The notes: generated by a model from the sequence alone, not told the origin. A DNA stretch of 64,000 bases from Elizabethkingia occulta (GCF_002023715.1 NZ_MAHX01000008.1:30681-94680), one strand, 5' to 3'; shown: positions 51,923 to 61,561, counted from the stretch's first letter. A program made the numbers and translations.

Positions 51923-54133
51923 TTACAGACGTCTAACTTTAGTAACATTCTTAATTGCTTTAAGATGTTTAAGTGTTTCGTCCAGTTGGGATTTATTTCT
52001 GACTTCGAGTACGATATTTCCTGTAAAGATACCATCATTGGATTCAATAGAGAAACTCTTCATGTCTAGGTTCATATTATTGGAAATAATTGTAGAGATA
52101 TCATTAATCATACCTTGTCTGTCCAGACCTTCTATTTCTATTTTTGCACGGTTGGTAAAGCGCTCTGCGTTTACCCATTTGGCAGTAAGAACACGATAGT
52201 CATAGTTAGCACGTAGGTTGATAGCATTCGGGCAGTTTTCATTGTGCACTTTTATACCATCGTTAATTGTAATAAATCCGAAGATTTTGTCGCCAGGAAG
52301 TACACTGCAGCATTTTGCAAAACTGTAATCCATTTTTTGTTCGTCCTTACCAAAAACGATCATATCCAGATCAGAGGCTGGTTCAGGAGCTACAAATTCC
52401 TGTTTTGGTGTTTTACGGAATTTTTGTAAAAGATTACTAATCATTCCTTTTCCGTCGACATACTTTTTCAGATCCGAAGCATCCAGTACACCGCTTTGGA
52501 AATTTAAGAATAATTCCTGAGATGTTTTATAATTAAAGAACTTTTGTAATTTGTTGATCTCATCATCGGTATAGGCAATTTTGGCATGGCGCATCTTACG
52601 CTGCAAAATTTCCTTTCCTTCCTCTACCATCTCACTTTTGTGAGAGTTTAGAGCTGCTTTAATTTTGGCTTTAGCCTTCGATGTTACAACAAAGTCCAGC
52701 CAGTCAGCTTTTGGTTTTTGATTGTTACTGGTTAAAATATCGATTTGATCACCATTGGCCAGCACGTAAGAAATAGGAACCAATTTTCCGTTTACCTTCG
52801 CTCCGAGACATTTCATTCCTAAATCGGTGTGAACTGAAAAAGCAAAATCCAGAGCTGTAGATCCTGACGGAAGAAGCTTTATCTCACCTTTAGGTGTGAA
52901 GACAAAAACCTCCTTACTATAAAGGTTTAGTTTGATACTATCGAGAAGCTCGTTAGTGGAAAGCGACTGCTGTCCTTCCAAAACCTCACGGATCTGAGTA
53001 ACCCATTGTTCAAAGTTACGGTCATCATTATTTTTCTTATAACCTTCTTTATACTTATAGTGCGCAGCAACCCCTTTCTCTGCTACTTCATCCATTCGCT
53101 CGCTTCGGATCTGTACTTCGATCCATTTGCTGTCCGGACCTAATACTGTAAGGTGTAAACTTTCGTAACCGGTAGAACGCGGCTGAGATATCCAGTCCCG
53201 CATTCGGGAAGGATTGCTGTGGTAAAGATCGGTAACAATAGAATAGATCTTCCAGGCTAGAAACTTCTCATTTTTAGCATCCGATTTGTAAATAATTCTG
53301 ATGGCATAGTTATCGTAAACTTCCTCAAAGCTTACATTTTGCTTCAGCATTTTACGATAAATACTACTGATAGCTTTGGCACGGCCTTTTATGGAAAAGT
53401 TCAATCCTTCTTCTTTTAGCTTCTCAGAAACCTCTTTTGTAAATTCAGCAATATATTTTTCACGGCTTTCTTTTGCCAGAATTAATTTCTCTGTAATTTC
53501 GTTGTAAACATCCGGATTGTTGTATTTCAGCGAAAGATCCTCTAACTCCGATTTTATGTTATACAACCCCAGTCTATGTGCCAGCGGAGCATAGATATAC
53601 ACTGTTTCCGAAGCAATCTTCTTCTGCTTGTCAGCACGCATACTATCCAGTGTACGCATGTTGTGAAGACGGTCGGCAATCTTGATAAGAATTACCCGAA
53701 AGTCTTCGGACAAAGTCATAAGGAGTTTACGGTAATTTTCCGACTGAACCGAAATATTCTGGTGGTTCATAATCGAAATCTTAGTTAGCCCCTGTACGAT
53801 ATCTGCTATTTTTTTTCCAAACAGTTTTTCAAGATCTTCATAAGTATAATCAGAATCTTCAATAACATCGTGCAAAAGCGCCGATGCAATACTTGTTGCA
53901 CCAAGACCTATTTCATTAGCTACAATATTTGCTACTTCAATAGGATGGTATATATAAGGCTCACCTGTTTTACGTCGCTGATCCTTATGGGCATCCAAAG
54001 CTATATCGAATGCTTTACGAATAAGTTTGTTCTGGTCCTCGTCAAGTGTTCGGTATGTATTAGAAATCAGATCCTTATATCGGGCTAAGATTTCTTTATT
54101 CTCTTGTTCTAGGTCGTAAACCATTTCCTTCAT
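51923..54133 (-). CDS. Bifunctional (p)ppGpp synthetase/hydrolase (RelA/SpoT family)
   Basis: 736 residues from ATG 54133; the TTG one codon earlier is less likely. The HD hydrolase domain (about 45-195) keeps ALLHDVIEDSDYTYEDL; the synthetase (about 235-350) has EEVYDNYAIRIIYKS, ISQPRSTGYESLHLTV and EVQIRSERMDEVAEKGVAAH; then TGS (about 395-455; VFTPKGEIKLLPSGSTALDF) and a C-terminal ACT domain (about 655-736). Both catalytic sites look intact, so it can make and degrade (p)ppGpp. It is the first gene before nhaA and divergent from dacB. Confidence 0.95.
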   Translation of the reverse strand: MKEMVYDLEQENKEILARYKDLISNTYRTLDEDQNKLIRKAFDIALDAHKDQRRKTGEPYIYHPIEVANIVANEIGLGATSIASALLHDVIEDSDYTYEDLEKLFGKKIADIVQGLTKISIMNHQNISVQSENYRKLLMTLSEDFRVILIKIADRLHNMRTLDSMRADKQKKIASETVYIYAPLAHRLGLYNIKSELEDLSLKYNNPDVYNEITEKLILAKESREKYIAEFTKEVSEKLKEEGLNFSIKGRAKAISSIYRKMLKQNVSFEEVYDNYAIRIIYKSDAKNEKFLAWKIYSIVTDLYHSNPSRMRDWISQPRSTGYESLHLTVLGPDSKWIEVQIRSERMDEVAEKGVAAHYKYKEGYKKNNDDRNFEQWVTQIREVLEGQQSLSTNELLDSIKLNLYSKEVFVFTPKGEIKLLPSGSTALDFAFSVHTDLGMKCLGAKVNGKLVPISYVLANGDQIDILTSNNQKPKADWLDFVVTSKAKAKIKAALNSHKSEMVEEGKEILQRKMRHAKIAYTDDEINKLQKFFNYKTSQELFLNFQSGVLDASDLKKYVDGKGMISNLLQKFRKTPKQEFVAPEPASDLDMIVFGKDEQKMDYSFAKCCSVLPGDKIFGFITINDGIKVHNENCPNAINLRANYDYRVLTAKWVNAERFTNRAKIEIEGLDRQGMINDISTIISNNMNLDMKSFSIESNDGIFTGNIVLEVRNKSQLDETLKHLKAIKNVTKVRRL

Positions 54134-54211
54134 CAATTAAGTTATACTAAAATACTATTTTTTCGAGTAAAATCATAATCTTTTTGAAGAATAGACACGG
54201 CTGAAAATCGT

Positions 54212-54219
54212 TATCTTTG
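54212..54219 (+). promoter_or_regulatory. -7 motif for dacB operon
   Basis: TATCTTTG (TAnnTTTG), 15 bases before the ATG at 54234. A TTTG at 54183-54186 is a possible but distant -33. Confidence 0.45.
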
Positions 54220-54233
54220 GGTAAATTAAATTT

Positions 54234-55610
54234 ATGAGGAAGACATTCATAATCGGTTTAGTTATAAGTCAGACAGTTGCAGCTCAAAATATATCGCAGA
54301 GACTTGAAACTGAAACAAAAAAAATGACAGGGTCAGAAAATATGCTGGCAGCTAACTTATCGTTTTATGTAGCCGATGAAAATGGAAATGTAGTTTACGA
54401 ATATCAAGGGAATAAAGGCTTGTCTACCGCCAGTACACAGAAGATTTTCACTGCTATTGCTGCTTTAGACAAATTGGGACCTTCTTTTACTTTTAAGACA
54501 CAGGCATCTTATAGCGGGCAGCTACAAGGCAATACATTGCAAGGTAATTTTTATATCACTTCTAATGGGGATCCTACACTGGGGAGCTGGCGTTATGAAG
54601 GTTATAAGCCGGAGAACTTTAAAGCAAAGTTGTTGGCAGCTATACAAGATAAAGGAATAAAAACGATTGAAGGAAATCTTATACTGGACGATTCTTATTT
54701 CGATTTGCAGACAACCCCCGGAGGTTGGCCATGGAATGATATGGGAAATTATTATGGCGCAGGTGTGTGGGGAATAAGCTGGAACGAAAATCAGTTTGAT
54801 ATGAGTGTAGTCGGAGGAAAAGATATTAAAAACTTTAATTATACTCCGGTAAATGTAAATTGGGTTAGCGAAGTAAAAGCTGAAGGAAGCGGGGATAATA
54901 GTATTATTTATACAGCACCATTCTCGGATTTTGGATTAATAAACGGCAGACTGCCGGCAGGTAAAACAACCGTAGTTTCCGGAGCTTTACCTAATCCGCC
55001 TTTAGTCCTGGGAACCGAGATTAAAAAATGGTTTTCCGAAAAAGGTGTTACAATTAAAGGAAAGGTTTTAACCTATAACACTGAAAAAATTAAGGGTAAC
55101 GAAATCTCTCAGACTCCTGTAAACAATGTGTTCTTTACTTATCAGTCACCATCTCTGGATAAAATTATTTACTGGTTTCTTCAGAAAAGCGTAAACTTGT
55201 ATGGTGAAACACTGGTGAAAACTTTCTCGAGACAAAAAACAAAGAACGCATCTTTTGATTCCGGAATTAGCGAACTGAAGCAATACTGGCGTGATAAAGG
55301 CATAGCTTCAGCGATGATTAATTTTGCAGATGGGAGCGGGCTTTCTCCACAGAATTATGTGTCTGCAAAAGCTGAAGTTCAGGCTCTTTTATATGCACAG
55401 AAGCAACCGTGGTTCGATGCTTTTTATAAAGCACTTCCAACTTATAACGGAATGAAAATGAAGAGTGGTACTATAAAATCCAGCAAAGCATATACAGGCT
55501 ATCACCAGAGTAAATCGGGCAAAAAATATGTGTTCTCTATGATTATTAATAATTATTCAGGAGGGAATATAAACAGTCTGATGTATAAAGTTTTAGATGA
55601 ATTAAAATAA
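54234..55610 (+). CDS. dacB: D-alanyl-D-alanine carboxypeptidase/endopeptidase (PBP4, S13)
   Basis: 458 residues with a signal peptide (1-18, VAAQN). The penicillin-binding motifs are SxxK in GLSTASTQKIFTAIAAL, SxN in KSVNLYGETLVK, and K-S-G in MKMKSGTIKSSKAYTG. The large insertion between SxxK and SxN (about 95-300) is typical of class C PBP4/DacB. It trims peptidoglycan stem peptides and cuts cross-links in the periplasm. The next gene, encoding a histidine kinase, follows by 4 bases, so the two are co-transcribed. Confidence 0.94.
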   Translation: MRKTFIIGLVISQTVAAQNISQRLETETKKMTGSENMLAANLSFYVADENGNVVYEYQGNKGLSTASTQKIFTAIAALDKLGPSFTFKTQASYSGQLQGNTLQGNFYITSNGDPTLGSWRYEGYKPENFKAKLLAAIQDKGIKTIEGNLILDDSYFDLQTTPGGWPWNDMGNYYGAGVWGISWNENQFDMSVVGGKDIKNFNYTPVNVNWVSEVKAEGSGDNSIIYTAPFSDFGLINGRLPAGKTTVVSGALPNPPLVLGTEIKKWFSEKGVTIKGKVLTYNTEKIKGNEISQTPVNNVFFTYQSPSLDKIIYWFLQKSVNLYGETLVKTFSRQKTKNASFDSGISELKQYWRDKGIASAMINFADGSGLSPQNYVSAKAEVQALLYAQKQPWFDAFYKALPTYNGMKMKSGTIKSSKAYTGYHQSKSGKKYVFSMIINNYSGGNINSLMYKVLDELK

Positions 55611-55614
55611 CAAT

Positions 55615-56781
55615 TTGAAGAAAAAGAAATTCTTTTCGCAGTTTGCTAACTGGGCAGTATATGTACTCCTCAGTTTTATTGTATTAGGATCAATTCTGGC
55701 ATCTGCGATACTTATTAATTATCTGCGTAAAGAGGAAATACACAGGATTAAGCTCTTTGCACAGGCACAAAAACTACTAAATGAAGACTCCGTACAGGAT
55801 CCGCAGGTGCAACTTTTACTTCTGAATATTCTGGATGATAATAAAAGTATTCCGGTGATTGTTGCAGACAGGTTTAATAATCCGGTAAATATGCTGAATT
55901 TGCCCCAGGATGTAACAGATAATCCGGGTAAAGTGAAAAACCTGCTTTCCGAAATGGAGCAGTCTTATAAACCTTTGGAAATAGAAATGCCGGATGGTAA
56001 TGTCCAGTATATTTATTATACCAACTCCAGACTCATGAATAACCTTCGCTATTATCCTTTAGCTTTAGGTGGAGTAATTATAGCTTATGTACTATTCTCC
56101 TTTTGGTTTTTGAGAACGGTACAACGAAGTGATGAAGGTTTCCTTTGGGTAGGATTGGCCAAAGAAACCGCCCATCAGATCGGGACTCCGCTATCATCAA
56201 TGATAGGCTGGTTAGAAATTTTGCGTTTGGAAAATGAAGATAGTGTAGGTGTGAAGGAAATTGAAAAAGATATACAACGTCTTACAACAATTTCCGAACG
56301 TTTTTCCAAGATAGGTTCTGTTCCGGAACTTAACGATCTTAATCTGAAAGAAACAATTGAACAAAATCATGAATATCTGAAAACCAGAATCTCCAATAAA
56401 ATCAATTTTTCGCTCCAGTTGCCTGGTGGTGAAATTCTTATTCCACACAGCAGAATCTTAATAAACTGGGTTATAGAAAATATTGTAAAAAATGCTGTGG
56501 ATGCGATGAAAGGAATAGGAGATCTTAATATGCAGATTTCAGAAAAAGGAGATAGTATTTTTATTGATATCAAAGACAATGGTTCCGGAATGACAAAGAC
56601 ACAGATCAGAAATGCTTTTAAGCCTGGATATTCAACAAAGAAGAGAGGCTGGGGGCTTGGGCTTTCTCTCGCAAAAAGAGTAATTAAAGATTATCATAAT
56701 GGTGACATTAAGATATTACAAACGGAAGTCGGGAAGGGTTCAACTTTCAGAATTATACTATCCAGAAGTAAAGATGCATAA
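55615..56781 (+). CDS. Orphan sensor histidine kinase
   Basis: 388 residues starting at TTG 55615, the best start because no ATG lies nearby and it falls 4 bases after the dacB stop. Transmembrane helix 1 is about 12-34, a periplasmic region about 35-140, helix 2 about 141-163. The His box is LAKETAHQIGTPLSSMIGWL, the N-box WVIENIVKNAVDAM, then DNGSGMTKTQ and WGLGLSLAKRVI. No response regulator is adjacent. Coupling to PBP4 suggests a cell-envelope signal; that is inference. Confidence 0.92.
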   Translation: MKKKKFFSQFANWAVYVLLSFIVLGSILASAILINYLRKEEIHRIKLFAQAQKLLNEDSVQDPQVQLLLLNILDDNKSIPVIVADRFNNPVNMLNLPQDVTDNPGKVKNLLSEMEQSYKPLEIEMPDGNVQYIYYTNSRLMNNLRYYPLALGGVIIAYVLFSFWFLRTVQRSDEGFLWVGLAKETAHQIGTPLSSMIGWLEILRLENEDSVGVKEIEKDIQRLTTISERFSKIGSVPELNDLNLKETIEQNHEYLKTRISNKINFSLQLPGGEILIPHSRILINWVIENIVKNAVDAMKGIGDLNMQISEKGDSIFIDIKDNGSGMTKTQIRNAFKPGYSTKKRGWGLGLSLAKRVIKDYHNGDIKILQTEVGKGSTFRIILSRSKDA

Positions 56782-56793
56782 GATTATTTAAGT

Positions 56794-56905
56794 ACGAATT
56801 ACGAATTACGAATTACGAATTACGAATTACGAATTACGAATTACGAATTACGAATTACGAATTACGAATTACGAATTACGAATTACGAATTACGAATTAC
56901 GAATT
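56794..56905 (+). repeat. Perfect tandem array: 16 copies of 7-bp ACGAATT
   Basis: 112 bases of uninterrupted ACGAATT. An inverted partial copy, AATTCGTAATT, follows at 56976-56986. The array is in the gap between the orphan kinase stop (56781) and the GDPD start (57013). The unit length is not a multiple of 3, but the array is non-coding. A simple-sequence array of this purity is prone to slippage and so to copy-number change. Confidence 0.97.
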
Positions 56906-57012
56906 AACATTGCTAATTGCTAACTATAAAAGTTTACAAAATCTTAATGATAGTCGCAGTTTTCAATTAAAACTAAATTCGTAATTATGTATTGAATTTA
57001 ATTTTAGTAAAA

Positions 57013-57756
57013 ATGAAGAAGTATTTCATAGGTGCATTATCAATTTTTAGTTTTATGGCTATGGCACAAACTCAGATTATTGCGCATCGCGGTTTCTGGA
57101 AGACAGAAGGATCTGCCCAGAACTCAATACATGCATTAAAAGGAGCACAAAAGCTTAAGGTTTACGGATCAGAGTTTGATGTTCGTCTTTCAAAAGATGG
57201 TGTTGTAGTCGTTAATCACGATGAGGATATTAATAAAGTAGTTATTGCAACAACAGATTTTAAAGAACTTAGAAAGCAAAAGCTAGCAGATGGAGAAGTG
57301 ATTCCTACTTTAGATGAATACCTTAAACAGGGGAAGAAGGATCCGGCTGTACACATGATTCTTGAAATAAAACCATTAACAACTGAAGCATTTGAAAAAG
57401 AAGCTGTAGAAAAGAGCCTAGCACTGGTGAAAAAAAATAAAATGGAGAACCAGACCCAGTATATTTCTTTCAGTTTATTTATCTGTAAAGAACTGAAGCG
57501 TTTGGATCCAAAAGCAAAAGTGCAGTATCTGAAAGGAGATCTTTCACCAAAAGAAATTAAAGACCTGGGAATAGACGGAATAGATTATCACTACAGTGTA
57601 TTCGAAAAGAATCCAACCTGGTTAAAAGAAGCAAAAGATCTAAAATTAATCACAAATGCGTGGACTGTAGATAATCCGGATATTTTCCTGAAATTAAAAG
57701 CTCAGGGAATAGATTTTGTAACCACTAATACACCGGATGTTTTTCAGAAACTATAA
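57013..57756 (+). CDS. Secreted glycerophosphodiester phosphodiesterase
   Basis: 247 residues from ATG 57013; the in-frame TTG at 56992 is rejected because the signal peptide fits the ATG. Signal peptide about 1-18 (MAMAQ). The GDPD barrel motifs are IIAHRGFWKTEGSAQNS, EFDVRLSKDGVVVVNHDED (metal ligands Glu and Asp, acid-base His), LILEIKP-like MILEIKPLTTEAF and the final NAWTVDNPDIFLKLKAQG. It hydrolyses glycerophosphodiesters to G3P plus alcohol outside the cytoplasm, complementing the glp genes. The 7-bp repeat lies upstream. Confidence 0.93.
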   Translation: MKKYFIGALSIFSFMAMAQTQIIAHRGFWKTEGSAQNSIHALKGAQKLKVYGSEFDVRLSKDGVVVVNHDEDINKVVIATTDFKELRKQKLADGEVIPTLDEYLKQGKKDPAVHMILEIKPLTTEAFEKEAVEKSLALVKKNKMENQTQYISFSLFICKELKRLDPKAKVQYLKGDLSPKEIKDLGIDGIDYHYSVFEKNPTWLKEAKDLKLITNAWTVDNPDIFLKLKAQGIDFVTTNTPDVFQKL

Positions 57757-57782
57757 AAAAGAGGTAAAACAACATAACAAAC

Positions 57783-57814
57783 AACACCAGAAATTTTACT
57801 TCTGGTGTTTTTTG
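57783..57814 (+). terminator. Terminator of GDPD gene
   Basis: AACACCAGAA / TTCTGGTGTT stem, 7-base loop, T-run. Confidence 0.88.
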
Positions 57815-57843
57815 TTTATCTATCGGAGATCTAATTATTTTAT

Positions 57844-59991
57844 TTAATTTTTTGCGGGCTGAAATTTCGGATGCCCTACCTGCCATAAGGCAAAAGAGTA
57901 GATATCTGCATATTCTCGGAAAACAACATTCTGGTCGCTTGTAAAGTGTCCGTTTTCGTAGTTTGCATATAGTAATACAGGTTTGCCTGAAGCTGAGTTT
58001 TGCTGCAATATTGCTGCAAATTTTCCAGGACCCCACGGAACGATTCTGGAATCATTCATACCTGTTCTTACGAGGACAGCAGGGTATTTTACACCTTTTT
58101 TCACTTTGCTTTGCGCATCCATTTCAAGGAGATTTTTGGTGTCTTCTTTATTTTTAAGAGTGCCAATTTCCGGAATCTGATTTGGACCGTTTGCAGTAGT
58201 TTCAGAGCGTATGGCATTAGTTAGTCCTACTTCGGCTATAGCAACCGCAAACAGATCCGGACGCTCAGTTATTGCACGTCCAATAAGAACTCCGCCCATA
58301 CTTACACCGTTTCCAATCAACTTGGAAGGAGACGTATATTTTTGGTCTACTAAATATTCTGAGCAGGCAATAAAGTCTTTCCATGTATTCGGCTTATTGG
58401 CTTTCATTCCGGATTTATGCCAGTTTTCTCCTTTTTCACCACCGCCTCTTACATGGGCAAACGCTATAACAACACCTTGTTCCAGCAGTGCTGCGAGTCT
58501 TTTTATAAAACGGGCATCATATGAAATTCCATAGCCGCCATATCCTGTAATATAAGCAGGAGTATTGCCATCCATTTTCATGTTTTTAGGATATATAATG
58601 GACAGTGGAACCATTACACCATCATGGCTTTTTACTTCTATTTCCTTAATTTCATAAAGCTTTTTGTAATCTGGATAATCATTGATATTGAAGTATTTAT
58701 TTTTGGATACATTTCCAGTTTCCGGACTATAATTATATACAGCAGTTGGGGTTAGCCAGCCTGCATTGTCACAAATAATATCATCATTTTCATAAACATT
58801 AAGTGAACTGGAAGTATTAACACCTGATGGCAGCGGAATTTTTTTTGTTGCAAGTGTTTGAAGATTAATCTGGTATTTATCCTGATTAACACCATCACTC
58901 AGTGAGTAAATCAAATAGTTTTTAGAGCTGTGAATAGACGTTATAAAATCTTTGCTTTCTGGAATAACTGTTTTTGCTTTTTCAAAATCAGGATTAGCCA
59001 GGCTCGTAACACCTATTTTATAATTAGGCGTATTTTTATGAGTAAGGAAAAAGAGCTTATCATTATAGATATGAAACTGGACAATATCATCCGAAGCCTT
59101 TACAATTTGTGTCCATTTAATTTTCTTGTCTTTTATAGAAGAATATGGGGCGTAAAAAGCAGGGGCTTCTGACTTTACCGAACCTATTCTTAGTTGTATA
59201 TATTTATAATCGTTTGTAAATGTAACTTCAGGAAATTGTTCTGTTAATATATTCAATTCCGGATATTCTTCCCGTGAAGCAATTACTACATCCTGTCCGG
59301 TATCAGTACCTATCACATGCAGCATGGCTTTCATTTCTTTTAGCAGCTTTTCGCTATTAGGATCTGCAGTACTCATCTTAGTATAAGTAATAGCTTTGCT
59401 GTCTGGTGTAAATTCGAATGCAAATTCACTCCATATTGGGCTGAGTACATCATTCAGCATCTTCTTTGTATTGAGGTCCAGAATCCTCAATTCACAAATT
59501 TCTCCTCCGGATTTTGAAAATAGTAATGCCAGCTTTTCTCCTTTCATATCAATATTGAAATTAGATATTTGAGCATCTTTTTTATAAGTTTCCGGATCAA
59601 AAACCAATGTCTCTACTCCTGTATCAATGTTTCTTGAATAGAGCTTGGCAAGCTTTCCGTCTTTCTTGGTTTTTTTGTAAAAATAAAATTTTCCTCGTTG
59701 AATAGGAGTACCATATGAGTCACCCGCCATTTCTTGTATCTGCTTCATACGATTGAAAAGAAACTCGCGATTCGGAATTTTATCTATAATCTGATGGCTA
59801 AAATCGGATTGCGCCTTGAACCAGGATTGTACCCCGGGACTTTTAAGATCTTCCAGCCAGCGATAGTTGTCCGTAATTTTTGTTCCAAAATAATCGTCGG
59901 TAACAGGTATTTCCGGGGTCTTGGGATAATTGTACTGGGCTGCTAATAGCTGACAAAAAAGCATGCCCACAAGGGAAACAGAATATTTCAT
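57844..59991 (-). CDS. Secreted prolyl oligopeptidase (S9A)
   Basis: 715 residues with a signal peptide (1-18, LLAAQ). The mature start PKTPEIPVTDDYFGTKITDN and YRWLEDLKSPGVQSW are typical of S9A prolyl endopeptidases, followed by a seven-bladed propeller (about 75-430) and a C-terminal alpha/beta hydrolase with IGNGVSMGGVLIGRAI (Ser), GMNDSRIVPWGPGKF (Asp region) and NYENGHFTSDQN (His). It cleaves after Pro in short peptides in the periplasm or outside. It converges on the GDPD gene. A different enzyme from the S9 peptidase at 47988. Confidence 0.93.
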   Translation of the reverse strand: MKYSVSLVGMLFCQLLAAQYNYPKTPEIPVTDDYFGTKITDNYRWLEDLKSPGVQSWFKAQSDFSHQIIDKIPNREFLFNRMKQIQEMAGDSYGTPIQRGKFYFYKKTKKDGKLAKLYSRNIDTGVETLVFDPETYKKDAQISNFNIDMKGEKLALLFSKSGGEICELRILDLNTKKMLNDVLSPIWSEFAFEFTPDSKAITYTKMSTADPNSEKLLKEMKAMLHVIGTDTGQDVVIASREEYPELNILTEQFPEVTFTNDYKYIQLRIGSVKSEAPAFYAPYSSIKDKKIKWTQIVKASDDIVQFHIYNDKLFFLTHKNTPNYKIGVTSLANPDFEKAKTVIPESKDFITSIHSSKNYLIYSLSDGVNQDKYQINLQTLATKKIPLPSGVNTSSSLNVYENDDIICDNAGWLTPTAVYNYSPETGNVSKNKYFNINDYPDYKKLYEIKEIEVKSHDGVMVPLSIIYPKNMKMDGNTPAYITGYGGYGISYDARFIKRLAALLEQGVVIAFAHVRGGGEKGENWHKSGMKANKPNTWKDFIACSEYLVDQKYTSPSKLIGNGVSMGGVLIGRAITERPDLFAVAIAEVGLTNAIRSETTANGPNQIPEIGTLKNKEDTKNLLEMDAQSKVKKGVKYPAVLVRTGMNDSRIVPWGPGKFAAILQQNSASGKPVLLYANYENGHFTSDQNVVFREYADIYSFALWQVGHPKFQPAKN

Positions 59992-60087
59992 ATTATTTTA
60001 TGTATTTGGTGTAAAGGTGATGATTCATGAATAAAAGGGCTTTACTTAGACTATTATTCAATGAATTATAATGTGACTAATTTAAAA

Positions 60088-60126
60088 ATAAATCCCTCAT
60101 AGAAAATAAAAAACTACGAGGGATTT
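60088..60126 (-). terminator. Terminator of PAP2 gene
   Basis: AAATCCCTC / GAGGGATTT stem with a long A-rich loop; T-run on the minus-strand 3' side. Confidence 0.75.
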
Positions 60127-60131
60127 GCTAT

Positions 60132-61514
60132 TTAGAAATAAGCTGTTAGCTTTAGTCCTAGTGTCATATACGATATCTGCTCGTGAGAAGATATATCGAA
60201 ATCGTGATTCAGGTTATCATCATTCTCTACAATATCAGAGAAGTGGTATTTAATTTTAGAGTTGGTAAAACGGAAATCGTTGTATGCTGTAATACCCAAC
60301 TGTGGTGTTATTTTATAGGTTAAAGATATACCGGAACCCATCATAAGACTTTTAGAGGGGCGGTAGGTTGCTATCCTGTAATACTGTTGTGTTGCTGTAG
60401 GATCATCATCTTTTAAGAATACTTTTCCATTAGCAGCCTTGGAATATCCTGCCGTAGCCTTTAGCATTACCTGCCATTTATCTGTAAGATCATAAGCGAA
60501 ATATGGTCCTATCATTGCATTTAGAAAGCCCAGAGATTCAGTTTTTACATCCAGCGTTTCCAGATCCGGATCTTCAGTTTTCAGGTGTAATGCACGTACA
60601 GGGAATGTACTGATATTTAAATCGGCGCCAACACCCCAGTTTTTGCTGAAAAAGTATGCTCCTTCCAGACCTGCTTCAAAACCTACTGTTTTTCTGTCAC
60701 TCAAACCAGATTCTTTCAGGAAGTTAGACATGGATACTGTTGCTCCCGATTTCAGAGCCAGGAAAGAAGGATTCTCATTGCCTTCAATTTTGGAAAGCAA
60801 TCCCATATTATCTCCTTTATTTTTGAATATTTTATCAATAAAGAAATAACCTAATTCTGTAGAAAGAATACCAATACCAGCACCCGCAAGAATATCAGGT
60901 AACCAGTGTCTGTTATTTAGAGCACGGCCTAATCCTGTAAATGTTGCGGCACTATATCCTGCAATACTATAAGCAGGGTTTACCAATCCATATTCTTTAT
61001 CCAGAAAGGCTGCATTGGTGAAAGCCATTGCAGCATGCCCCGATGGGAAAGAATTTCTTTTTGAGCCGTCCGGACGTTCTACTTTTGCTGTATATTTTAT
61101 AGAGTTAACCAAAATTGCCATAATCGCAAGACTGGTTGCATAAGAAAGGGTGGCTCTTCCTATATTATTACGTCCCTTTACACCTGCCAGTTTTAATCCA
61201 TATACTGCCAATGCTGGTGTATATTGCAAATAATCGTCGTAAGGAACCTTAAAATTTGGAAGATACCTGTTTCTGTTTTCACGTATTTGTTCCTTCTGTC
61301 CCCATGTAGCTGCGGATGCTACAAATAAAATACTCGGAGCGATTGATTTCTTCACCCATTCCTTCTGAAAAAATTTAGGTTTAGATTCCAGAGTGGTCGG
61401 TGTGTAAGAAATAAGTGATTTTGCAGGAATAATAGTATCTTTCTTTATTGTATCCGTTTGCGCTTTGGATACAGTAAATAAAGAAATACCCGCAAGTAAA
61501 TAAAGTTTTCTCAT
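60132..61514 (-). CDS. PAP2 phosphatase fused to outer-membrane-type beta-barrel
   Basis: 460 residues from ATG 61514; the start at 61556 lies within the -7 motif and is rejected. Signal peptide about 1-18. The PAP2 phosphatase core has all three motifs: K140-x6-R147-P, SFPSGH (155-160), and R197-x5-H203-x3-D207. Residues about 245-460 are amphipathic strands (FEAGLEGAYFFSKNWGVGAD, GPYFAYDLTDKWQVMLKATA, LGITAYNDFRFTNSKI) ending in a terminal Phe, as in outer-membrane barrels. It probably dephosphorylates lipid phosphates at the outer membrane. Confidence 0.85.
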   Translation of the reverse strand: MRKLYLLAGISLFTVSKAQTDTIKKDTIIPAKSLISYTPTTLESKPKFFQKEWVKKSIAPSILFVASAATWGQKEQIRENRNRYLPNFKVPYDDYLQYTPALAVYGLKLAGVKGRNNIGRATLSYATSLAIMAILVNSIKYTAKVERPDGSKRNSFPSGHAAMAFTNAAFLDKEYGLVNPAYSIAGYSAATFTGLGRALNNRHWLPDILAGAGIGILSTELGYFFIDKIFKNKGDNMGLLSKIEGNENPSFLALKSGATVSMSNFLKESGLSDRKTVGFEAGLEGAYFFSKNWGVGADLNISTFPVRALHLKTEDPDLETLDVKTESLGFLNAMIGPYFAYDLTDKWQVMLKATAGYSKAANGKVFLKDDDPTATQQYYRIATYRPSKSLMMGSGISLTYKITPQLGITAYNDFRFTNSKIKYHFSDIVENDDNLNHDFDISSHEQISYMTLGLKLTAYF

Positions 61515-61553
61515 ATAATAATAGTAGTAGATATCCAATATATAATTGGGCAC

Positions 61554-61561
61554 CAAAAATA
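61554..61561 (-). promoter_or_regulatory. -7 motif for PAP2 gene
   Basis: Reads TATTTTTG on the minus strand (TAnnTTTG), about 40 bases upstream of the ATG at 61514. Confidence 0.45.

Noticed and set aside
56794..56905. CRISPR array
   Set aside because: The 7-bp units are contiguous with no spacers, and no cas genes are present; it is a simple tandem repeat.
57844..59991. Identity with the well-known Flavobacterium meningosepticum prolyl endopeptidase
   Set aside because: The same family is clear, but from memory the mature N-terminus differs; it is more safely called a paralogue or homologue.
61515..61556. Longer N-terminus for the PAP2 fusion
   Set aside because: It runs through the -7 motif and adds a Tyr-rich stretch ahead of a good signal peptide at 61514.
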